Counted from the first letter of the stretch, positions 1 to 5,788 are shown. The stretch: 6,741 nt of DNA from AC-69 sp036519575 (GCA_036519575.1 DATDKZ010000243.1:1-6741); one strand, 5' to 3'. Notes: generated by a model not told the origin, from the sequence alone. Numbers and translations: made by a program.

Positions 1-664
1 TCATGAGCGCCGCGATGATCCGCCTGGTCACATCGTCGATGGGGACCGCGAGGCCTAGACCGACCCCGGCGACCGCGGTGTTCACGCCGACCACCCGGCC
101 CGACCCGTCGGCGAGTGCGCCGCCGGAGTTCCCCGGATTCAACGCCGCGTCCGTCTGGATCACGGTGTCAACCACCCGCTGGTTCCTTCCCGACCGGACC
201 GGGAGGGCCCTGCCGAGCGCGCTCACCACGCCGGCCGTGACCGATCCGCCGAAGCCCATCGGGTTCCCGATGGCAACGACGAGCTGCCCCACTCGTAGGC
301 CACTGGCATCCCCGAGCTCTGCGGGAACGAGGTCCCGCGCGTCCACCCGGAGGACGGCGAGGTCGGACAGCGGATCGGTCCCCACGATGTCGAAGGGCGA
401 CTCCCTGCCGTCGGCGAAGGTGGCGCTGCCTCCATCCATCCCATGGACCACGTGGGCCGACGTGAGCCCGAACCCGTCCCTGGAGATCACGAACCCGGAC
501 CCCGCCCCTTCGGGCCGGCGGCCGCCGGGGACTCGCTTGGTCACGCGCAGGCTGGCAACCGAGGGCGTGAGCCGCTCGGCCACCGAGGTGACCACGCGCG
601 AATAGGCGTCCAACGCCTCGTCCTCGTCGGTTCGGTCTGATCGGTACAGGGGCTCGGGCATCAT
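1..664 (-). CDS. HtrA/DegP-like trypsin-fold serine protease (S1C), 3' end beyond window
   Basis: This is a serine endopeptidase of the HtrA/Deg type, of which 221 residues lie inside the window. The catalytic triad is complete: His71 in TSAHVV, Asp101 in SDLAVLRV, and Ser180 in NPGNSGGAL. The protease core spans about residues 25-221, and the substrate-binding strand motif LGLAVPIDDV is at 203-212. Any PDZ domain would lie off the left edge. The start is ATG at 664, with AGGAGG at 674-679 nine bases upstream; an adjacent second ATG at 661 is less well spaced. The N-terminus (MMPEPLYRSDRTDEDEALDA) is acidic and polar, with no signal peptide or membrane anchor, which is unusual for a family that mostly works outside the cytoplasm. 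The protein may therefore be cytoplasmic. The family assignment is secure; the substrate and the role in quality control are inferred. Confidence 0.93.
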   Translation of the reverse strand, partial: MMPEPLYRSDRTDEDEALDAYSRVVTSVAERLTPSVASLRVTKRVPGGRRPEGAGSGFVISRDGFGLTSAHVVHGMDGGSATFADGRESPFDIVGTDPLSDLAVLRVDARDLVPAELGDASGLRVGQLVVAIGNPMGFGGSVTAGVVSALGRALPVRSGRNQRVVDTVIQTDAALNPGNSGGALADGSGRVVGVNTAVAGVGLGLAVPIDDVTRRIIAALM

Positions 665-722
665 CGACAGAGACCTCCTGGGCCACTGAACGTGTTTGGC
701 CGGTCCGGTATTCCTCTCCAAC

Positions 723-751
723 AGGCTAGCGTTCGACGCATTCAGGTTCCC
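723..751 (-). promoter_or_regulatory. Candidate promoter for the HtrA-like protease
   Basis: Read on the minus strand, GGGAAC (746-751) is followed after 17 bases by TAGCCT (723-728), which fits a TANNNT -10 element. The implied leader to the ATG at 664 is about 50 bases. The GGGAAC box resembles the -35 of ECF/sigma-E promoters, which would suit a stress protease, but the -10 is of the housekeeping type. This is a pattern match only. Confidence 0.25.
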
Positions 752-777
752 GCGCCGAGATGTGGAGTATCGGGAAA

Positions 778-805
778 GGCGGGGGCGGGCCGCTCCGCCC
801 CCGCC
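778..805 (-). terminator. GC-rich hairpin, probable terminator of the 670-residue secreted protein gene
   Basis: A perfect 11-bp inverted repeat lies at 778-788 and 795-805 (GGCGGGGGCGG on the plus strand) with a 6-base loop. It begins 26 bases past the stop codon of the gene at 831-2843. On the minus strand the second arm is followed by only three T residues (TTTCCCG). This suits the weak U-tracts common in high-GC actinobacteria better than a canonical intrinsic terminator. It would separate that gene from the protease downstream. Confidence 0.6.
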
Positions 806-830
806 CCCGTCCGCTCTTCGACTCAGGCTA

Positions 831-2843
831 CTAGGGCATCAGCTGGACGATGCCAGTTGCCCAGTTGCCCAGGGATGACCGCCTGGAAGTGGCGGCTGAC
901 TCGCACGCCCCGAAAGGCGCGGCGATGTACTGGGCGAACGTGCAGCCCTGGTTGATGTATTCCTGCGCCACCCAGATCGACCTGCCGTCCACAACGGCGG
1001 CTCCGTAGTCGCCCCATCTCGTCCGTGGCGGGTTGCCCACGAACGCCTTGTAACTGGTGAACCCGTCGGCAGTGCCCTCCCCGGCGATAGCGATGTGCAC
1101 TGCGCCAGCGCCGACCGACGCGTCCATCGACGCGTAAGCGACGCTCGGGAAGTTGTCCGCCCCGACCACGGTGAAGGACATCACTCCGCGGCCGTTCGGC
1201 AGGACCGCGATGCTCGGGTAGGTCAGGTTGTTCCCCGCAAGGGCCAAATAGCCCTGCCTGGCCATGGAGCCCGCCAGCGAGCCGGTCGAGAGATCTGGCT
1301 TCACCACGAAGTAAGCGATCCCGGCCTTGTTGGCTCCGCCCACCGTGACGGCCGTATCCAATGCCCCCCATACCTTCCCGTTCGCGTAGAACACTTGCTG
1401 CATCCGCGAGTCGTTACTGTCAAGGTGGGACAGCACCTCGGTGTGAGACGGCTCGGCCACGAACAGCGCCTGCCAACAGCCGACGAACGGCGGCCCCAGA
1501 CTGGTGATCGTGGTCGTGGTGTCGTTGATGCACTGGCCGAGGGGGAAGTCCCCGCCCTTCTGGTCGGCCTTCGGCGGGATCGCGTACGTCTCGCTGTCCA
1601 CCACCAAGTTCTGTAGCGTGAGCGACGGCGAGGCGCTCGCCAGCGAAGATGTGTTCGACAGGGCCCATAGTCCGATCGTGTTGGCGGATCCGCCGCCCGG
1701 GACCCCCGTTGCCTCCTCGGCGGCCCTCGAGGACAGGAAGAACTCTGTGCCGCCCAGCGCGTCGGAGAACTGCTGGCCGGGGGTTACCGCTGGCCACACC
1801 GTGAAGCCGGGTTGGCCACCCAGGCTCGGGCCGGCCGTGTCGAACTGCGTCACGGCGACAGAGGTCGCTCCTGATGCGAGTGCCCACTTGTCGAACGCGT
1901 AGATCTGGGCGCCCTTGAAATTCGGCCCGAAGAGATCGTACTCGTTCGTCGTGATGTAGAAGCCGTTGCGATCTGCCCCGATGTGCGGGTAGTCGCCGAA
2001 GCACGCGGTGGGGTTCGTGGCGAACTCCGACCCGTTCCCCGGCGAGCAGTTGTGATCCGGCGTCCCGTCGGTCCCGTCGTCCTGGGCCGGAAGGCGATAG
2101 ATCGTCCATGTCCCCCTGGGGTCCGATGTGTTGCTCACGGCGAGATCCAGGTGATTCTTCCCCGTGAATCTGCCGTTGTTTGGGCCACCGTTATACACGT
2201 CCAGCGTCAGGACCACGTGGTACCAGCGTTGCGTGTTCTGGTCGAACAGGCAGCTCGGGTCCGTGACGAACGGCCCCTGAACCCCGGTGGTGCGGTTGAT
2301 GGCCGGGATGTATCCATAGAACGAGTTGAGGTCCGTGGGAGCCGTCAGCCCAGCGCCACTCGTGTCGAACACCCGCATAACGTCGTTGACCGTCTCCAGC
2401 ACGAATCCGTTCCCCACGCACAAGCCCTGATCGGGCGGCTCGACGGAGAACTGGTTTCCGCCGTTCGCCAGACGTTGCTGCCGGTGGTTGAGTCCCCGGA
2501 ACGCGAGGACCTGCTCGGGATTGGACTTCGCCTTCGCCGCGCTGGAAGCTGCCGGACCACGTGGGTGCGCGTGGGACAGGCTCCGATTCACCACGTTGAG
2601 GGCGTCCACTGCGGGGCCCGCTGGCTCGGCCTGCGCGTCGGTCTCAGTCTCGAAGCGAAACTCCGGGTCCTGGATGGCATCGGAGCCGGCCTGCGAAGCC
2701 AGCCCGGACAGGGTCACGGTCCCCCCCGCCGGGATCTGTCTGGTTGCGCCGGCCCCCGCCGCCTGCGCCATGGTGATCGCTCCGATCCCCGTGGCTACCA
2801 GAGCCGAGGCCAGCAACGGTACGAGCACGGTTCGCCTCTTCAT
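831..2843 (-). CDS. Secreted protein of unknown function, probable beta-propeller, 670 residues
   Basis: I cannot name a family for this protein. The start is ATG at 2843, after the purine-rich GAGGGGGGAAG. An in-frame upstream extension is open to 2945 but would bury the signal peptide. Residues 1-30 form a classical Sec signal (KRR, hydrophobic core, then MAQAA). The mature part is rich in beta-strand-like patterns, Gly, Asn and Thr, and has eight cysteines (142, 198, 266, 281, 438, 456, 634, 647), an even number that fits disulfides outside the cell. Notable blocks are LCVGNGFVLETVNDVMRVFD (141-160), FDQNTQRWYHVVLTLD (200-215), CFGDYPHIGADRNGFYITTN (281-300), TYPSIAVLPNGRGVMSF (541-557) and RWGDYGAAVVDGRSIWVAQE (609-628). 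The repeated GDY blocks, each followed by a 'viewing' strand, suggest propeller blades. No catalytic motif or anchor is visible. A terminator-like hairpin follows the gene, so it is probably monocistronic. Confidence 0.88.
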   Translation of the reverse strand: MKRRTVLVPLLASALVATGIGAITMAQAAGAGATRQIPAGGTVTLSGLASQAGSDAIQDPEFRFETETDAQAEPAGPAVDALNVVNRSLSHAHPRGPAASSAAKAKSNPEQVLAFRGLNHRQQRLANGGNQFSVEPPDQGLCVGNGFVLETVNDVMRVFDTSGAGLTAPTDLNSFYGYIPAINRTTGVQGPFVTDPSCLFDQNTQRWYHVVLTLDVYNGGPNNGRFTGKNHLDLAVSNTSDPRGTWTIYRLPAQDDGTDGTPDHNCSPGNGSEFATNPTACFGDYPHIGADRNGFYITTNEYDLFGPNFKGAQIYAFDKWALASGATSVAVTQFDTAGPSLGGQPGFTVWPAVTPGQQFSDALGGTEFFLSSRAAEEATGVPGGGSANTIGLWALSNTSSLASASPSLTLQNLVVDSETYAIPPKADQKGGDFPLGQCINDTTTTITSLGPPFVGCWQALFVAEPSHTEVLSHLDSNDSRMQQVFYANGKVWGALDTAVTVGGANKAGIAYFVVKPDLSTGSLAGSMARQGYLALAGNNLTYPSIAVLPNGRGVMSFTVVGADNFPSVAYASMDASVGAGAVHIAIAGEGTADGFTSYKAFVGNPPRTRWGDYGAAVVDGRSIWVAQEYINQGCTFAQYIAAPFGACESAATSRRSSLGNWATGIVQLMP

Positions 2844-2979
2844 CTTCCCCCCTCGCGCGTCGAGCAGAGCAAGGACACGAATGTATCGAGCGATTCGGTA
2901 GGGCTGGGCACCACCTCCCTTCCCGGCGAGGTCAAGCGTTCGCACGGTCGGTGTGGGTTCGGATCGGATCGGCGATGAG

Positions 2980-3056
2980 CCGGGGGGTACCTCCCTTCTC
3001 CGAGCAGACGCAAAGCATCCCCCGGAAGGACAAGATCCTTCAACTCGGGATCCGAG
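2980..3056 (-). promoter_or_regulatory. Three consecutive stem-loops, candidate structured 5' leader
   Basis: In minus-strand order there are three stem-loops. The first has a 5-bp stem, CTCGG/CCGAG, with a 3-base loop (3044-3056). The second has a 5-bp stem, AAGGA/TCCTT, with a 5-base loop (3026-3040). The third has a 7-bp stem, CCGGGGG/CCCCCGG, closing a 32-base loop (2980-2986 with 3019-3025). The second and third abut without a spacer and could stack. They lie between a terminator-like hairpin and the secreted protein gene, so they could belong to its leader. I matched no known riboswitch class, and in GC-rich DNA short stems arise by chance. Confidence 0.28.
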
Positions 3057-3065
3057 GCGAACGAA

Positions 3066-3093
3066 GGGCGGGGGCCACTTCGCGGCCCCGCCC
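3066..3093 (-). terminator. GC-rich hairpin, possible terminator of the cupredoxin operon
   Basis: GGGCGGGGGCC at 3066-3076 pairs with GGCCCCGCCC at 3084-3093, with one bulged G and a 7-base loop. On the minus strand the stem is followed by TTCGTTCG, a weak U-rich run. It lies about 150 bases past the stop of the two-domain cupredoxin and just past the degenerate mini-ORF. It resembles the hairpin at 778-805 in G+C content and in its short T run. Its distance from the gene lowers confidence. Confidence 0.45.
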
Positions 3094-3115
3094 CCGAACG
3101 TCCTCGAACGAACTT

Positions 3116-3214
3116 TCAGCCAGCTAGTGGATCACCACCCGGCCGCGTAAGAACGTGTGCATCATGCGTCGCAATCAGCCCGACGACGCCTAGCAAGACG
3201 AGCGTTCGTCTCAC
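3116..3214 (-). pseudogene. Probable collapsed cupredoxin remnant (32-codon mini-ORF)
   Basis: A GTG start at 3214, preceded by GGAGAAGG six bases upstream, opens a 32-codon frame. It begins VRRTLVLLGVVGLIAT, a signal-peptide-like segment similar to the MFRRTRVLVGLLALVAA start of the cupredoxin gene just upstream. In another frame, 3171-3124 reads RRMMHTFLRGRVVIH and then TAG. This mirrors the end of that neighbour, RCMIHPFMRGKVIVG and then TAG, with 31 of 48 bases identical without gaps. The expected Cys ligand is Arg and the Met ligand is Leu. The simplest reading is a duplicated cupredoxin gene that lost its middle and its frame. Alternatives are a real small hydrophobic peptide, or chance similarity. 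Confidence 0.35.
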
Positions 3215-3245
3215 GGGATCCCTTCTCCGATAGTCCCGAGCCGTC

Positions 3246-4448
3246 CTACCCAACGATCACCTTCCCCCGCATGAACGGGTGGATCATGCAGCGGAACGTG
3301 TACGGCTTGTTCTCCGTCTTCGCTCGGAAACGAAGCGTGAACGCAGTCGTGTTGCCGACGTTCGCGCCTTCGATCCCGGAGCTCTCAAAGTCGTGCGTGC
3401 TCGTGACCACGCCGTCGCCAGCGGGAGGGCCGAACCTCGGATCGATGTCGAGCTCGATCTGCGAAGCGCCACCCGGACACACCGTGGCCACGGTCATCGC
3501 CGTCATATCCGCTGGCTGGTCGGGCATGGTCCCGAGGTCCCCGTCCGGATCGCACACCGGCACGAAGGTGTTGCCCGCGATCGTCAGCGCCTTCTTCGCC
3601 GGCAGCGTCACCGTGTGATCCTCGAACTTCAGCGGATCGAAGTGCCACCGCACCCGTTGACCCTTCTTCAGCTCGATCCTGTTGGGGTAGAAGTTGTCCA
3701 GGGCGAAGTGCGGCCCGTCGTAGCCAGCAAAGGCCTGTACCACTCCGCCTCGCGGGCGGAAGGACATCGCGAGCAGCGAACGGTGGAGCTTGCTTGCCGC
3801 CCTGGCATCGTGATTCGACTTCTGAGCCGCATAGGCGTCGATCTCGGCCTGGGTCGTGGCGGTCTCCGTGCTGGCAACGACCGAGATCTGGAGCCGCATC
3901 CCGAGATGGATCAGGCACAGGACCGTTGTCGTGCTCCCCACGGCGGAGTTGACCTGCACCGAGAACTTGTACTCCTGGCCGTTCACGTCGTTCGCGTCAA
4001 CGATCCCGGAGTTCACGACCGCCGAGCCGTCATATGCGCACGGAGCCGTCGCGTCTCCGCAGTCCAGCGCCGACGGCAAGATGGCAGTGTTATTGAACTT
4101 GGCGCCAGCGGCGCCCTCGTCCGGATCAGCGGTCGCGAACGCGTACGGCTTGCCCAGGCCGGCGGCGTTCGCGGCAACCCATGTGTCCCCGTCGGTGTTG
4201 GCAGGGAGCATCGTCGCCGTGTGGAAGCCGGCCATCCCATAGGTGATGACGTCGCCCTGGTGCACCCTGAGCGGTGGCGCGTAGAAGCGCATCCCATCAG
4301 CGGGAGCGCCATTGGCCGCGGGCAGCGCGAACAGGGGCGCGCCGACCTGCACCTCGTAGGTCGTGGCCGCGCCGGCGCCGGCTGCCGGGAGGATGATCGC
4401 CGCGACCAGCGCCAGCAGCCCCACCAGGACTCTCGTTCTCCGGAACAT
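3246..4448 (-). CDS. Secreted two-domain type 1 copper protein (tandem amicyanin-like cupredoxins)
   Basis: This is an exported blue-copper-type protein, likely an electron carrier or copper-binding protein outside the membrane. Residues 1-28 are a signal peptide. Domain 1 (about 29-193) has ligands His76 (GFHTATM) and Cys178-x2-His181-x2-Met184. Domain 2 (about 245-400) has His278 (EDHTVTL) and Cys387-x2-His390-x2-Met393 in CMIHPFMRGKVIV, close to the end of amicyanin. An Ala/Lys/His-rich, probably helical linker (195-230) joins them. The two halves align (FYAPPLRVHQGDVITY with FYPNRIELKKGQRVRW), implying internal duplication. In both halves about 100 residues separate the first His from the Cys, against 34 in the neighbouring single-domain protein. 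The inserts carry Cys pairs 130/137 and 299/324, probable disulfides. The ATG at 4448 has AAGGAGG ten bases upstream. The gene lies 40 bases downstream of the other cupredoxin, so co-transcription is likely. Confidence 0.9.
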   Translation of the reverse strand: MFRRTRVLVGLLALVAAIILPAAGAGAATTYEVQVGAPLFALPAANGAPADGMRFYAPPLRVHQGDVITYGMAGFHTATMLPANTDGDTWVAANAAGLGKPYAFATADPDEGAAGAKFNNTAILPSALDCGDATAPCAYDGSAVVNSGIVDANDVNGQEYKFSVQVNSAVGSTTTVLCLIHLGMRLQISVVASTETATTQAEIDAYAAQKSNHDARAASKLHRSLLAMSFRPRGGVVQAFAGYDGPHFALDNFYPNRIELKKGQRVRWHFDPLKFEDHTVTLPAKKALTIAGNTFVPVCDPDGDLGTMPDQPADMTAMTVATVCPGGASQIELDIDPRFGPPAGDGVVTSTHDFESSGIEGANVGNTTAFTLRFRAKTENKPYTFRCMIHPFMRGKVIVG

Positions 4449-4488
4449 CGTCCGCCCCCCTCCTTCGCCTTCCCAGACGATTCGCCCG

Positions 4489-4860
4489 CTACGTGACGCT
4501 GATGACGCCCCTCATGGCCGAGGGATGAACGGTGCAGTGGTACTTGAACGTCCCGGCCTTGCGGAAGATCCGGCCGAAGGCCTCTCCCTGGCTCAGCACG
4601 CCGGAATCCCACAGGCCGGTGTTCGAGGTGGTCGAGTGGGTGCCTTCCCTGACGACCCACCGAACCTTCGTACCGGCCGAGATGGAAAGGCTCCTCGGCC
4701 GGAAAGCGAAGTTGACCATCCTCACCCGCTGCACGTCCACGAGGCTAGCTAGGGCCTGGCGCCTGCCGGTGGACCGCTGCTCGGCGCCGACGACAGTGGG
4801 CGCCAGCCCGACGAGAAGGACGATCACCCCCGCGATGCCTGCTCGGATGCCTGCCTTCAC
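4489..4860 (-). CDS. Secreted single-domain cupredoxin (plastocyanin/azurin family)
   Basis: This is a small exported type 1 copper protein of 123 residues, a typical length. The signal peptide covers about 1-26 (MKAGIRAGIAGVIVLLVGLA, then PTVVGA). The cupredoxin fold follows, with NFAFRPRSLSISAGTKVRW (50-68) and all four ligands: His75 in GTHSTT, Cys109, His112 and Met116 in YHCTVHPSAM. The ligand loop is C-x2-H-x3-M. The start is GTG at 4860, set by GGGGAGG (4869-4875) eight bases upstream; no ATG fits. It is the first gene of a minus-strand pair with the two-domain cupredoxin and diverges from pup. The likely role is electron transfer or copper binding at the cell surface. The partner protein is not visible here: there is no oxidase, nitrite reductase or methylamine dehydrogenase in the window. 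Confidence 0.93.
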   Translation of the reverse strand: MKAGIRAGIAGVIVLLVGLAPTVVGAEQRSTGRRQALASLVDVQRVRMVNFAFRPRSLSISAGTKVRWVVREGTHSTTSNTGLWDSGVLSQGEAFGRIFRKAGTFKYHCTVHPSAMRGVISVT

Positions 4861-4890
4861 GAAATGGACCTCCCCAAAAAGAGAACACGG

Positions 4891-4896
4891 ATGTTA
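4891..4896 (-). promoter_or_regulatory. Candidate -10 element for the cupredoxin pair
   Basis: The minus strand reads TAACAT here, a good TANNNT match, about 30 bases before the GTG at 4860. No clear -35 is found 16-18 bases upstream. It overlaps the direct repeat at 4893-4910. Confidence 0.3.
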
Positions 4897-4910
4897 CCCG
4901 GTCGTTACTC
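4893..4910. promoter_or_regulatory. Direct heptamer repeat with 11-bp period, candidate regulator site
   Basis: GTTACCC and GTTACTC are separated by 4 bases, giving an 11-bp repeat in the 141-base region between the divergent cupredoxin pair and pup. OmpR/PhoB-type response regulators bind direct repeats of this period, and the actinobacterial PHO box (GTTCACC-n4-GTTCACC) is similar but not identical. A further GTTAC occurs at 4941-4945. Overlap with the candidate -10 would suit repression of the cupredoxin genes. Confidence 0.3.
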
Positions 4911-5001
4911 AGGATCGCTAATCGGTCGTAGCTCCAAATGGTTACTTCGGGCCATTACATCGGACATTCGGGGTGCCGAAACCCTCGGGGAGGAGGCTGA
5001 C

Positions 5002-5205
5002 ATGGCGATCCAGGCACAGGAGCGGCGGAGGACCCACCACCACGAGGAGGCGCCCCACGACGTCGAGGAGGCGCAGCCCTCGGGCGCGGCCTCAAGCGCC
5101 GGCCTGAAGAACGACCTGGACGATATCCTCGACGAGATCGATGAGATCCTCGAGGAGAACGCCGAGGAGTTCGTGAAAGGCTACGTGCAGAAGGGTGGCG
5201 AGTAG
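5002..5205 (+). CDS. pup: Prokaryotic ubiquitin-like protein Pup
   Basis: Pup is joined by its C-terminal glutamate to lysines of target proteins by the ligase PafA. Tagged proteins are unfolded by the Mpa/ARC ATPase and degraded by the 20S proteasome. The 67-residue protein has the usual length and layout. Its disordered, charged N-terminus contains RRRTHHHEEAP. The Mpa-binding helical region follows at about 35-58 (LDDILDEIDEILEENAEEFV), then GYVQKGGE. The last residue is Glu, so unlike Pups ending in GGQ it needs no deamidation by Dop before ligation. The start is ATG at 5002, with GGGAGGAGG six bases upstream. The usual neighbours (dop, prcB, prcA, pafA, mpa) are absent; the flanking genes are a cupredoxin and osmC. 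There are no Cys or aromatic residues apart from Phe57 and Tyr61. Confidence 0.96.
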   Translation: MAIQAQERRRTHHHEEAPHDVEEAQPSGAASSAGLKNDLDDILDEIDEILEENAEEFVKGYVQKGGE

Positions 5206-5217
5206 GGCCAGGAGTCA

Positions 5218-5260
5218 CCCGGTCTTCCCCCAAATTGGGGATACCCGGGGAATGGCCCGG
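5218..5260. terminator. Dyad symmetries between convergent pup and osmC, possible bidirectional terminator
   Basis: The 85-base gap between the convergent genes contains CCCC-AAATT-GGGG (5228-5240), within a larger partly paired CCCGG...CCGGG context (5218-5222 with 5245-5249). An alternative stem is CCGGG/CCCGG (5245-5249 with 5256-5260). There is no T-run on either strand. The location suits transcription termination, but the stems are short and mutually exclusive. Confidence 0.35.
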
Positions 5261-5290
5261 TGCCCCCTGTCCTCGGTCCAGGTACGAGGT

Positions 5291-5713
5291 TCAGTTCACG
5301 ACTCTGGCGGTGAGCTCGATGGGGACGGCCTCCAGCGCCTGTGACACCGGGCAGCCCTCCTTAGTCGCCTCGGCGATCTCCTGGAACGTCTCCTCGGGGA
5401 TCCCGGAGACCCGGGCCTCGGTCTGGAGCTCGATCCTGGTGATCTTGAACCCCGCGTCGCCCTTGTCGATATGCACCTTGGCCGTCGTGTGCACCGAGTC
5501 CGGCACGTGGCCGGCTCGGGACAGGCCGCCGGCCAGTGCCATCGAGTAACAGCCGGCGTGGGCCGCGGCGATCAGCTCCTCGGGGTTGGTTCCAGGGCCC
5601 TCCTCGAAACGGGATACGAACGAGTACGGTCCTTCCCACGCGCTGAAGCGCATCGTCCCCTTGCCGTCTTCCAGCGAGCCTTCCCACTGCGCGTCGGCGG
5701 TTCTGACCGGCAT
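5291..5713 (-). CDS. osmC: OsmC family thiol-dependent hydroperoxide reductase
   Basis: This is a cytoplasmic peroxidase that reduces organic hydroperoxides through two cysteines. The 140-residue protein matches the family length. The peroxidatic Cys55 is in AAAHAGCYSMAL and the resolving Cys121 in KEGCPVSQAL, the spacing expected for OsmC rather than a distant homologue. Glu45, ten residues before Cys55, fits the conserved acidic residue of the active site. Arg35 is the likely partner that activates the thiol. The segment EGPGTNPEELIAAAHAGC is typical of the OsmC branch. The start is ATG at 5711-5713, with AAAGGAG about six bases upstream. The gene is convergent with pup and divergent from the Asp-box protein. 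Family membership is secure; the assignment to OsmC rather than Ohr rests on motif appearance only. Confidence 0.95.
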   Translation of the reverse strand: MPVRTADAQWEGSLEDGKGTMRFSAWEGPYSFVSRFEEGPGTNPEELIAAAHAGCYSMALAGGLSRAGHVPDSVHTTAKVHIDKGDAGFKITRIELQTEARVSGIPEETFQEIAEATKEGCPVSQALEAVPIELTARVVN

Positions 5714-5742
5714 GGCGGTCTCCTTTCGTCAGCTTCTGTCTG

Positions 5743-5748
5743 ACCTTA
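5743..5748 (-). promoter_or_regulatory. Candidate -10 element for osmC
   Basis: The minus strand reads TAAGGT, a TANNNT match, 29 bases before the osmC ATG. The region 16-18 bases upstream is C-rich and gives no recognisable -35, so an activator or alternative sigma factor would be needed if this is real. Confidence 0.28.
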
Positions 5749-5788
5749 CCCCCGACCGTGACGTGAGGGGGCGGCGGCCGATCGTTGC

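Larger units (their letters stand above)
2844..3115. other. Intergenic region upstream of the 670-residue secreted protein gene
   Basis: This stretch holds no gene I can support. It contains three small stem-loops (2980-3056) and a GC-rich hairpin (3066-3093), both listed separately. A minus-strand open frame of 67 codons from TTG 3043 ends in a TGA (2840-2842) that overlaps the downstream ATG as ATGA. Its third-position G+C is only moderate and it lacks a convincing ribosome site, so I do not call it. A possible minus-strand -10, TACATT, lies about 40 bases before the ATG at 2843 but has no matching -35. Confidence 0.4.

Noticed and set aside
168..686. A 172-codon minus-strand frame overlapping the protease start
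   Set aside because: It is a frame-shifted shadow of the protease gene, whose own frame holds the full catalytic triad and a well-spaced ribosome site.
2844..2945. An N-terminal extension of the 670-residue protein by 34 residues to 2945
   Set aside because: It would place the clear signal peptide (MKRRTVLVPLL...) in the middle of the N-terminal region. The ATG at 2843 has its own purine-rich ribosome site.
1983..2978. A 331-codon plus-strand open frame opposite the 670-residue secreted protein
   Set aside because: It has no recognisable domain, an Arg-rich composition typical of an antisense shadow, and no ribosome site. The minus-strand frame has the signal peptide and conserved-looking blocks.
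3008..3016. ACGCAAAGC on the plus strand, resembling the core of the c-di-GMP-I (GEMM) riboswitch
   Set aside because: The surrounding helices and tetraloop/receptor of that class are missing, the nonamer sits in the loop of a different stem, and no plus-strand gene follows for about 2 kb.
2840..3043. A 67-codon minus-strand open frame from TTG, ending in ATGA overlap with the 670-residue gene
   Set aside because: The overlap could suggest translational coupling, but there is no convincing ribosome site, third-position G+C is lower than in neighbouring genes, and the protein has no recognisable feature.
3279..4496. A 405-codon plus-strand open frame opposite the two-domain cupredoxin gene
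   Set aside because: Its translation is Arg/His/Val-rich without any motif, and it mirrors a minus-strand gene with signal peptide and copper ligands. Long antisense frames are expected in GC-rich DNA.
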